Of a stretch of DNA of 34,661 bases, positions 19,633-28,618 are shown piece by piece; position 1 is the first letter of the stretch; every line of letters begins with the position of its first letter. Position numbers and translations under genes: made by a program. A model generated the notes under the pieces. It had not been told where the DNA came from, made no database searches, and saw only the letters and a list, made by a program, of their open reading frames with translations. Source of the stretch: an uncultured Bacteroidales bacterium (GTDB lineage: Bacteria; Bacteroidota; Bacteroidia; Bacteroidales; UBA4417); the NCBI GenBank assembly GCA_903913645.1, contig CAIWMA010000342.1, positions 1 to 34,661 on the forward strand, read 5' to 3'.

Positions 19633-20577
19633 TTATGATTTTATCAGCGCATCAAAATAAGCAATTGTTTTTATCAGGCCCTCTTCAAGTTGTATTTTTG
19701 GCGACCAGTCGAGTTCTTTCTTTGCCAGGTCTATGTTTGGCTGGCGTTGCATAGGATCGTCGGAAGGAAGTGGCATACGGATAATCCTGGATTTAGAATT
19801 AGTTAGTTCAATTACTTTGTTTGCAAGTTCAAGAATAGTAAACTCATTTGGGTTGCCAATGTTCACCGGACCAATAAAATCTTCACGCGAAGCCATCATT
19901 CGTAGCATTCCATCAATAAGGTCGTCGACATACTGGAAGCTACGCGTTTGCTGCCCGTCGCCATAAATTGTGATATCCTGGTTCTGCAACGCCTGCATAA
20001 TAAAATTAGAAACTACCCTTCCATCATGAGGATGCATTTTCGGACCATAGGTGTTAAAAATACGTATGATTTTGATTCTGACATTGTTCTGGTTTCTATA
20101 ACTCATAAAAAGGGTTTCGGCTGCCCTTTTACCTTCATCATAGCAGGAACGTTCACCAATGGGATTTACATGTCCCCAATAGGATTCAACCTGCGGATGA
20201 ATTTGAGGATCACCATAAACTTCGCTGGTGGATGCCTGCAAGATTTTGGCCTTTATACGCTTTGCCAGCCCGAGCATATTGATAGCTCCCATAACGGAAG
20301 TTTTCATTGTTTTAATAGCGTTATACTGGTAGTGTATAGGCGAAGCAGGGCATGCGAGGTTGTAAATTTCATCCACTTCAATAAAAAACGGCATGGTGAC
20401 ATCGTGCCGGATCAGTTCAAAGTAAGGATTGTCCATCAGGTGAACTATATTTGCCTTCTGGCCTGTAAAATAATTATCAATACAAACTACTTCGTGGCCA
20501 TCATTTAAAAGGCGCTCGCAAAGTTGTGACCCTACAAATCCGGCTCCACCGGTTACCAATACTTTTTTCCGAATCAT
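19633..20577 (-). CDS. UDP-glucuronate decarboxylase / UDP-xylose synthase (SDR)
   Basis: [104 protein letters not shown], a UXS signature. Confidence 0.93.
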   Translation of the reverse strand: MIRKKVLVTGGAGFVGSQLCERLLNDGHEVVCIDNYFTGQKANIVHLMDNPYFELIRHDVTMPFFIEVDEIYNLACPASPIHYQYNAIKTMKTSVMGAINMLGLAKRIKAKILQASTSEVYGDPQIHPQVESYWGHVNPIGERSCYDEGKRAAETLFMSYRNQNNVRIKIIRIFNTYGPKMHPHDGRVVSNFIMQALQNQDITIYGDGQQTRSFQYVDDLIDGMLRMMASREDFIGPVNIGNPNEFTILELANKVIELTNSKSRIIRMPLPSDDPMQRQPNIDLAKKELDWSPKIQLEEGLIKTIAYFDALIKS

Positions 20578-20739
20578 TTTATTAAAGGGTTTAGGCTATA
20601 GGGATTTAAGCAATAGCTGTTGACGTTTTTATTAATCGGTTATTTTCGTTGTCGAAGTGAACAGATGAGTATACCTGGAATTATTTCTGGATTCCCGAAA
20701 GTGTAGTAACAGCTGCCAGGAATCTTTAAATGTTCAGGT

Positions 20740-22065
20740 TTATTTTGTAGTGTTGATCCCGATGCAGTAATAGGTAAAATCGTTGCGTTTCATTTCGGCG
20801 GCGTCGTAGATATTACGGCCATCAAAAATTACAGGTTGGTTTAATAATTTGCGCATAATTTTGAGGTTCGGGAATTTAAATTCAGACCATTCCGTAACAA
20901 GCAGAAGACAATCGGCATCGATAAGCGCTTCATATTGTTCTTCGGCATAGGTAATGCTTTCTCCCAAGGTATGGCTGGCTTCTTTCATTGCAACCGGATC
21001 ATACGCCTTAACTTTTGCGCCGGCACCCAGAAGTTTTTCAATAATTACCAGCGACGGTGCTTCGCGCATATCATCTGTTTGTGGTTTGAAGGACAATCCC
21101 CATACAGCAATTGTTTTACCTTTAATATCGCCTTGGAAGTGTTTCATAACCTTGTTAAACAGAACTGATTTCTGATCCTGGTTAACAGCCTCAACAGCTT
21201 TTAGAACTTTAAGCTCATAATTAAAATCTTCTGCTGTATGAATAAGCGCTTTTACATCTTTCGGAAAGCAGGAACCTCCGTAACCTATACCAGGATAGAT
21301 GAATTTATTCCCGATACGTGAATCTGAGCCAATACCTTTACGAACCATGTTGATATCAGCACCTACAATTTCGCAAAGGTTGGCAATATCGTTCATGAAA
21401 CTGATTTTGGTTGCTAACATCGAATTGGCGGCATATTTTGTCATTTCGGCAGAGGTAATATCCATAAATATTACAGGATGCCCGTTGAGTGTAAACGGCT
21501 TGTACAGGCTTTTCATAAGGTCCTCAGCGCGTGGCGAATCGAGGCCAACAACAATTCGGTCGGGTTTCAGGAAATCGTCGACAGCTGCGCCTTCCTTAAG
21601 AAATTCAGGGTTAGAAGCTACATCAAACGGTATATTTACACCTCGTTTATCAAGCTCTTCCTGAATGGCATTTTTAACTTTGAGGGCTGTGCCGACTGGT
21701 ACCGTGCTTTTAGTTACAACCAAGATATAACCTGTCATGTTTTTTCCACAATCGCGGGCAACGCTCAATACGTATTGCAAATCGGCGCTTCCATCCTCGC
21801 CCGGAGGCGTGCCGACGGCGCTAAATAAAACCTCACAATCTTCGAGCGCTTCGGCAATGCTGGTAGTAAATTGCAGCCTGCCTTTTTTAATGTTGCGGTG
21901 AACCATTTCTTCCAGACCTGGCTCATAGATCGGGATAATCCCGTTTTTCAGGTTTTCAATCTTTTTCTTGTCGATGTCGACACACATGACATCAATGCCT
22001 ACTTCGGCAAAACATGTACCTGTTACCAGGCCAACATATCCACTGCCAACAATTGCAACTTTCAT
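20740..22065 (-). CDS. ugd: UDP-glucose 6-dehydrogenase
   Basis: [88 protein letters not shown]. Confidence 0.95.
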   Translation of the reverse strand: MKVAIVGSGYVGLVTGTCFAEVGIDVMCVDIDKKKIENLKNGIIPIYEPGLEEMVHRNIKKGRLQFTTSIAEALEDCEVLFSAVGTPPGEDGSADLQYVLSVARDCGKNMTGYILVVTKSTVPVGTALKVKNAIQEELDKRGVNIPFDVASNPEFLKEGAAVDDFLKPDRIVVGLDSPRAEDLMKSLYKPFTLNGHPVIFMDITSAEMTKYAANSMLATKISFMNDIANLCEIVGADINMVRKGIGSDSRIGNKFIYPGIGYGGSCFPKDVKALIHTAEDFNYELKVLKAVEAVNQDQKSVLFNKVMKHFQGDIKGKTIAVWGLSFKPQTDDMREAPSLVIIEKLLGAGAKVKAYDPVAMKEASHTLGESITYAEEQYEALIDADCLLLVTEWSEFKFPNLKIMRKLLNQPVIFDGRNIYDAAEMKRNDFTYYCIGINTTK

Positions 22066-22851
22066 AGGTAGTTAAATTTAATTAGCGTATTTTTAAACGT
22101 TTGTTTTTCCAAAAAATCTATTCTTATATAGGGAGCTCATTTATCGAAGAAAGCTTAAAATTACAAAATTACACTGTTGAAAGTATTGTCTGGTATAATT
22201 TCTGTATTTTTATTTGGACTGATGTGTGGAGGCCTAAACTTTTCCTTGTTTGGCTTCCCGTTTATTATTTTTTCATTTGTTTCCATCTTTAAATAGTGAT
22301 TTTGGAATCAAAATAAGTGCTTTGCAAAAACTATTTTCACATATATTATATTTTAAATAAATGTAACATGCATATAAACAACATGTTGACAATTTTTAAG
22401 GACCTCAAATCATAAAAGGATTCCTATGCTATTTCATTACCTGTCATACGAAAAGTAATGTACTAAAGTAGTAATTAATTTTACATAATTTTTAATATGA
22501 TCTAATATATATATTGATTGTTTTTTACAGAATAGTGGGTTTATTGCTACAGAAAAATAGTGAAACCACCTCTAAAAATGAATATAAATTGTTGAGTATG
22601 TATTTGTATAGTACTGATATAGAGATATATAAAATTTTATTGTGATTTAACAAATGGGCAGTAAATTAAGAAGTATACTAAGTTATATGTCAGTGGGAAG
22701 AACCTGTATGTGTACTCATAAAATGGTAGACTGAAATTAAAATATGTATAAAAAGTTTACTTGTTTTGTGGATTCCTGCTTAATAATGGTTTGGTCTAGG
22801 GAATTCAAATACCATATTCAATCAACCAATGCTATTCTATCAGCTTCAACT

Positions 22852-25800
22852 TTACAATTTGCTGTTCATGGAATGGCATAAGAGTGCCCATTTTTCTATT
22901 CCTGTTATTACTTGCCCAATGGTTAATGGCTTACTTATATAATCATCCATCCCCGTGGCAAGGCATTTTTCCTTATCGCTCTGAAGTGCGTTTGCAGTCA
23001 TCGCAACAATTAAAGGCCTTTTATCACCCCAATTTGCAATGATCTGCCTTGTTGCTTCAAGCCCATCCATTTCCGGCATTTGGATATCCATAAATATGAT
23101 ATCGATTTTCATCCGCTTGAGTGTTTCTATAGCTTCGAGCCCATTGGCAGCAATCTGAATTGAATAGCCCAATATTTCGAAAAGACTTTGCATCATTTTT
23201 TGATTGATCGTATTGTCTTCAGCTACAAGAATATGCAAAGGAAATCGTTCATTCAATTTTTCCAAAGGTTTCTGATCAAGGTGGGGTTGTTTTGTAACAT
23301 TATTCTGAACAGAAAGCAGGTTTGAAACCAGTGCAAGAAGTTGCGAATGTTTAAGCGGTTTGTTGATTTGGGAATTAAAATTTTGATAAATAGCTGGTTC
23401 CAAACCCGAAATGGTAGGATGTGAGACCAGAATCATCGGAATATCCATATTTTTCAATTTGTTCTGGAGTTCAGATGACAATATTGTTTCAGCCTCGTCT
23501 ACAATAGAATTATCGATCAGAATAAGATCAAAATGATTCTTTTTCTTTAACAATTCTGACATGTCAACACCTGAATTTGCAATTGTTGAATGCATTCCTG
23601 TTCCTGTAAACAGATTGAAAAGGATTGTGCTGTTGATTAAATTACTTTCAGCAATCAGAATGCGTTTTCCTTTCAACTGATTTCCTCCGGAATGTGAAAA
23701 TCCTACTGTACTGATGTCATTTCTATAGATTGTTTTGATAGTAAACAGGAATTCTGACCCGTTTTTTATTTCCTTGTTGACCCAGATATTCCCTTTCATT
23801 AATGTTACAAGTTTGGCGCTTATAGCTAATCCAAGGCCTGTACCGCCGTATTTTCGGGTTGTTGACGCATCAACCTGGCTGAAAGGTTTAAAAAGCCGTT
23901 CAGCTTTTTCTTCGGGTATACCTATTCCTGTATCTCTGACTGAAAACTGAAGGAGAGCATCATTTCCTCTTTTCTCAATCTGCATGACGCGGATGAGAAC
24001 CTCGCCTTTAGTTGTGAATTTAATAGCATTTCCGACCAGATTCACCAAGATTTGACGAAGCCGGGTCAAATCACCGACTATCTTTTCAGGAATTGCCGAA
24101 TCTACCTCAAAATACAAACCGAGATGTTTTTTTGATGCCGAAGTAGCTGTGAGGTCAAGTACGTCTTCTATTGCCGACCTTAAGTTGAAGCTATGTTCTT
24201 CAAGAACCATTTTCCCGGATTCGATTTTTGAAAAATCAAGGATATCATTGATCAGGTCAAGTAATAATTCGCCACTGGTTTTTATGGTTTCGGTGTACTC
24301 ACGCTGATCATAAGTCAGTGGTGTTTGCATCAAAAGGCTTGTCATACCAATTACTCCATTCATCGGAGTACGTATTTCGTGGCTCATGGTTGCCAGGAAT
24401 TCCGATTTAGTTTGTGTTGCATGTTCCGCAATATGCCTAGCTTCGATTAATTCGTTTTCAATATTTCTTCTCGAAATTCTCCCTCCAATGCTTGCTGCAA
24501 GGGCGTTGAGCAGCGAAGATTCGTTGTTCGACCAATGTATACCTTTTGTACAATCATCAAAACCCACCATTCCCCATAGCTTGTTATGCACAAAAATAGG
24601 TACAGCAATTAATGAAAGGATATCTTGTGCTTCCAATAAATGACGTTCTTTTTCAGGGAAATTTTGTACAAGGCCAGAAACAGCTTTCCCTGCTTTCAGT
24701 AATTTGTACCATCGGGGGAAACCTTCGCTGAAAGGGAGGTTCTGAAGATCCTGGTTGTCGATTTGAGGGAGCACTCCTTCGGCAACCCATTCAAATCGCT
24801 GGCTAAAAAAGGATTCGCCGGTTAGTTCGTCTTCTGTATTTTCAAAAATATAAACACGATCAACACTCGTTGCTGAACCAATTGCTTCAAGTGCCTGCTG
24901 AATGGCGGAATCATGATCAGGAATAGTCAGCAGGAAGTTCATGGCCATAGCCGTACCGTTGAGTATTTCACTCTGGCGGTACAAATCCCGTTCATTGTTT
25001 TTTCGCTGTGTAATATTTCTGTATATCCAAAGCAAACCCTGGTTTCTCATATCCGGGTCTACAATTGGGATGAAATCACGTTCGAGGTAGGTTCCGTTAA
25101 CCATTTTTAGTTCATGATCGGTGATAATTTTCCGGACTAAAAGGCTTTTATTGATATCATTGATAAAACTGTCAGGATCAGAAAAAAGGTTCTTAGACGT
25201 TTCTGCAGCCAGTTCGCAATCCATCCCAACCAATTTATCAGGCGTTACCGGAATTGAAAATATATCACAGAACTGCTGGTTAACCAGTACGACTTTTCGT
25301 TCTTCATCTTCTACCATCACTCCGGACTGCATACTCGAAATAAGCGAACGGAACCTGAGATTTGCAATCTGAAGTGCATCGTATTGTGCCTTACGCAGGG
25401 TTATATCTTCGGCCATCGCCAGAAAGCCTTTTACCTGGTTGAGTTCGTTGCGTAAAGCCGTTACTGTAAGTGACACCGGGAATTTACTCCTATCTTTGCG
25501 AACAAAAATAAATTCTCCGGTTTCTGTGAAAATATTTTTAGGTTCTGTCCCAACCGATATTTTAAAAATTTGCATATTCCTAAATTCTTGGGCCGTGCTG
25601 TGTTGTGCTATTTGCCGGATATCCATTTCATCGTGAAATAAATGAGGTGTCATTAGCCCTATTACTTCTTCAGGTTCGTAGCCAAGCATTTTAGTGGCCG
25701 AAGGATTAAAAGATTGAATTATTCCATTTAGGTCTGTCGAAACTATTGCAATAGCGGAACTGTTGAGTATGGCTTTCTGGAATGTAGTTGTTTTGATCAA

Positions 25801-27009
25801 TACCTGTTCGATTTCCTTTTCTTTGGTGATTTCTTTCTGTATTGAAATGAAATTTTCCAACCACCCTTTCGAATCGAATACTGGCTGTATCTGCACCTTT
25901 ATCCAATACTTTTTGTGTGATTTGGAATAATTGATAATATCAACTTCAATAGCCTTTTCATTCTTTAGGGCTTCAGAGATTAGTGCAACTGTATTCTGAT
26001 CTGTTTCCTCTCCCTGGAGGAAATCTCCTGGTGCTAATCCTTTTACCTCTTCAAACGAATACCCAGTAAGTTGTGTAAATGCATCATTTACCCATTCTAT
26101 CTTCCCTGTTTTGTCAGATAAAATAATAGAATTGCCGGTTTCTCGGGCAATAAGGGCCATTTTTTTTAGCTCGTTTTCTGCATGTTTCCGCCCTGTAATA
26201 TCCTGGCCATACAAATTAAAGTATGTTGTACCTTCAACAGGAGCAAAAAGAAATGAATAAATCGATTTGCCATCAGTTATTTCACGCTCAACCGGTTTTC
26301 CGGATGCTGATAATTCGGAGATTGCAGCCAGAAAATCATTACTCACTGTTTCCCCTTCTTTAAAGCCATGATGCGACAGCAATTGATAACTTGCTTTATT
26401 GGCGAACAATAAAATATTGTCGTGACTGATCCTCAGAATGGGATTTGGGCTTTCATTCGGAATTTTAGAAAGATTTAATATCTGCTCATTTGCTGTTTTT
26501 AAAAGGGTTTGATTCAATATTTTACCATAAAGAACACCAGCCATATTACTAATAAAAGAAAGGACTGCAATATCATCATCGTTGAATGCATTTGGTTTTG
26601 TATCTACAATTCCGAAGGTCCCAACCGCTTCTTCTCCGTTCATTACAGGTAGATATAAGCGCGAACGAATCTCAAAAGAGCGTTTGCTGGATATGGTGAG
26701 TTTTTGATTATCAAGCAAAGTGTCTGGAATATGAATCATTTGCTTCGATCGATAGACCATGCCTGGATGCCTGTCAATAGCAGTCTGTTCAGCATCTAGA
26801 AATTCTTCTTCATTAAATCCTTTTGCATAGAGAAGCCTTAACCTGCCTTCTGAAGGAACAAAGAGATAAAGCCCGGTGTGTTCAACAGCGAATACATCTT
26901 CCAGTATTTCTTCTACAGATTGCACCAATTCATCCAGGGTACCGATTCCGGAAAAGGCCGCTGCAAACTTATCTAACTGTTTAATAACTTGTATATAAGA
27001 TATATTCAT
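22852..27009 (-). CDS. Soluble hybrid sensor histidine kinase: GAF, multiple PAS, GAF, HisKA, HATPase_c, degenerate REC, canonical REC
   Basis: H-box FLATMSHEIRTPMNGVIGM; N box LVNLVGNAIKFT; G boxes DTGIGIPEE, GGTGLGLAIS; C-terminal REC ILVAEDN...IIFMDIQMPEMDG...YISKPL; no obvious transmembrane segment. Confidence 0.95.
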   Translation of the reverse strand: MNISYIQVIKQLDKFAAAFSGIGTLDELVQSVEEILEDVFAVEHTGLYLFVPSEGRLRLLYAKGFNEEEFLDAEQTAIDRHPGMVYRSKQMIHIPDTLLDNQKLTISSKRSFEIRSRLYLPVMNGEEAVGTFGIVDTKPNAFNDDDIAVLSFISNMAGVLYGKILNQTLLKTANEQILNLSKIPNESPNPILRISHDNILLFANKASYQLLSHHGFKEGETVSNDFLAAISELSASGKPVEREITDGKSIYSFLFAPVEGTTYFNLYGQDITGRKHAENELKKMALIARETGNSIILSDKTGKIEWVNDAFTQLTGYSFEEVKGLAPGDFLQGEETDQNTVALISEALKNEKAIEVDIINYSKSHKKYWIKVQIQPVFDSKGWLENFISIQKEITKEKEIEQVLIKTTTFQKAILNSSAIAIVSTDLNGIIQSFNPSATKMLGYEPEEVIGLMTPHLFHDEMDIRQIAQHSTAQEFRNMQIFKISVGTEPKNIFTETGEFIFVRKDRSKFPVSLTVTALRNELNQVKGFLAMAEDITLRKAQYDALQIANLRFRSLISSMQSGVMVEDEERKVVLVNQQFCDIFSIPVTPDKLVGMDCELAAETSKNLFSDPDSFINDINKSLLVRKIITDHELKMVNGTYLERDFIPIVDPDMRNQGLLWIYRNITQRKNNERDLYRQSEILNGTAMAMNFLLTIPDHDSAIQQALEAIGSATSVDRVYIFENTEDELTGESFFSQRFEWVAEGVLPQIDNQDLQNLPFSEGFPRWYKLLKAGKAVSGLVQNFPEKERHLLEAQDILSLIAVPIFVHNKLWGMVGFDDCTKGIHWSNNESSLLNALAASIGGRISRRNIENELIEARHIAEHATQTKSEFLATMSHEIRTPMNGVIGMTSLLMQTPLTYDQREYTETIKTSGELLLDLINDILDFSKIESGKMVLEEHSFNLRSAIEDVLDLTATSASKKHLGLYFEVDSAIPEKIVGDLTRLRQILVNLVGNAIKFTTKGEVLIRVMQIEKRGNDALLQFSVRDTGIGIPEEKAERLFKPFSQVDASTTRKYGGTGLGLAISAKLVTLMKGNIWVNKEIKNGSEFLFTIKTIYRNDISTVGFSHSGGNQLKGKRILIAESNLINSTILFNLFTGTGMHSTIANSGVDMSELLKKKNHFDLILIDNSIVDEAETILSSELQNKLKNMDIPMILVSHPTISGLEPAIYQNFNSQINKPLKHSQLLALVSNLLSVQNNVTKQPHLDQKPLEKLNERFPLHILVAEDNTINQKMMQSLFEILGYSIQIAANGLEAIETLKRMKIDIIFMDIQMPEMDGLEATRQIIANWGDKRPLIVAMTANALQSDKEKCLATGMDDYISKPLTIGQVITGIEKWALLCHSMNSKL

Positions 27010-27011
27010 TG

Positions 27012-27440
27012 CTATGGCATCTCATTATATAGTTTGATAGCAGCTTTTACGCATTCCTCATCCTGTTTGTAGTGCCCTCCACTGATGCCGATGGCACCTA
27101 TAACCGAATTATCTTCAATTACAGGCGAACCACCCCCTAGCAAAATAAAATCCCTGAATTGCTGGATCCCATTGAACAAAATAGGGTCATCCTTAATGAT
27201 TTCATACCAACTATCTCCGCTTGGTATTCCGTAACTAACAGCTGTTATAGCCTTCTTTCTTGAAGCATCAATAGTTACTAGAGCGGCATAGTCCATTTTG
27301 AAAAATGCCTTTAATACCCCACTTTCATCAACAAATGTGATGGCTATCTTTATTCCTAGTTCATCTGCCTTCCGGATAGCAGCATCTGCCATTAACAAAC
27401 AGGAGGTATAACTAATACTTGATTTGTTGATAAATTTCAT
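27012..27440 (-). CDS. HbpS/GlcG-family (heme-binding-like) protein
   Basis: ORF 27012-27476; alternative ATG at 27440. Motifs ADELGIKIAITFVDESGVLKAFFKMDYA, SRKKAITAVSYGIPS, GGGSPVIEDNSVIGAIGISGGHYKQDEECVKAAI. Ends 2 nt before the kinase start. Confidence 0.85.
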   Translation of the reverse strand: MKFINKSSISYTSCLLMADAAIRKADELGIKIAITFVDESGVLKAFFKMDYAALVTIDASRKKAITAVSYGIPSGDSWYEIIKDDPILFNGIQQFRDFILLGGGSPVIEDNSVIGAIGISGGHYKQDEECVKAAIKLYNEMP

Positions 27441-28003
27441 TATACATAAATTAAGATATATTTTACGAAAATACAAATTTTGAGTACAGCAGATACTGTT
27501 TTATGCATTTATTTCTATTTTAAATTGCCTCAATTAACCCTGTTTGATTCATAATCCGAAGCACTTAATTAGAATGATCGATGAATTAAAATAAATAAAA
27601 ATCTAAATAATTTTACATCATAGTCAATAAATGCCAATCTTTGTATCGTTAAATTGACGATTCTTAAAAGTTTGCTTGATCAATTCGTGTCTGAAGGGAA
27701 TCTTTAGTCCCCTAAAAATTGCCAAATTCTATGTTAATCAGTAAGAACTTTTTTGAATTTCACATTACTTTTCGTTTGCTAGCATTTTAACTTATTAATT
27801 GTTTTTTATAATAAACATGCTGGTAGTAAGTTGTTATGCACTTCTATGTTAGAAGGTTTCTTAAATGAATTAGATGATTTGGTTTAGTTAGTACAAAAGT
27901 GAAGAGGAAATTCGTAATAATGTAAAAAAAACATATATTTTGTATTACAATTACCATAAATGTTAATCAACAAATATAGAGAAAGTTGTTTTTAGAGGGA
28001 AGT

Positions 28004-28078
28004 GTAAAATAATTTTACGACATTGATTTCATGTCGAATAGGTGTACGGAAGTTAAAAATGCATGATGTTTTTACTTC
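28004..28078. promoter_or_regulatory. Three tandem inverted repeats upstream of the response-regulator/EPS operon
   Basis: GTAAAAT-A-ATTTTAC (28004-28018); CGACAT-tgatttc-ATGTCG (28018-28036); GAAGTtAAAAA...TTTTTACTTC (28049-28078). Confidence 0.4.
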
Positions 28079-28167
28079 TGACTAATGATTGAGATTCAAA
28101 ACTGAAAAAGTGGAAAGCTTTTAGTATTGCTTTAAACGGATTAAAACAGAATACATACCCAATAATT

Positions 28168-28554
28168 ATGAAGCACAAAATTCTTATTATCGACGACGAA
28201 AGGAGTATTCGCTTGTTACTGGAGAGTTTTCTATCTAAGAATTACGATGTAGTAAGTAAAAGTGATGGGATGGAGGCCCTGGATTGGCTTGAAGCAAATT
28301 TACCCGATCTGATTATTTGTGATGTTCAGATGCCAAATATGGACGGATATAAGTTTGTTGAAAAGGTGCGTCAGCGGGGATATACCAAACATACTCCTAT
28401 TGTAATGCTATCAGGTGTTGAAAGCAGTAAAGAACGTGTTAAATGTTACAAACTCGGCGCACAGGACTTTTTGGCCAAACCTTTCAATCCGGAAGAATTG
28501 GACGAAATTCTTAAAAAGAACCTTTTTCCGGTTCATTATGCCGTTAAATGGTGA
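28168..28554 (+). CDS. Stand-alone response regulator receiver
   Basis: KILIIDDE; DLIICDVQMPNMDG (Asp52); IVMLSG; DFLAKPF; no output domain. Confidence 0.93.
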   Translation: MKHKILIIDDERSIRLLLESFLSKNYDVVSKSDGMEALDWLEANLPDLIICDVQMPNMDGYKFVEKVRQRGYTKHTPIVMLSGVESSKERVKCYKLGAQDFLAKPFNPEELDEILKKNLFPVHYAVKW

Positions 28555-28618
28555 TGCGCAGGGGATTGAGTTGTATGATCAGAAATAGTTTCCATCCATC
28601 AGGCCAGCGTTTATAATT

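Noticed and set aside
18932-20508. Long plus-strand ORFs (230 aa and 186 aa) opposite rmlD and uxs
   Set aside because: Antisense shadows of strongly conserved genes; the proteins show no recognisable family or signal.
22629-22640. ATAAAATTTTAT and CAACATGTTG (22379-22388) palindromes in the AT-rich gap
   Set aside because: Short palindromes are expected by chance in this base composition and show no arrangement.
25990-26160. Possible LOV photosensor in the hybrid kinase (PAS with GDFLQGEETD)
   Set aside because: The motif GLAPGDFLQG lacks the photoactive Cys of the GxNCRFLQ LOV signature; this is an ordinary LOV-related PAS domain.
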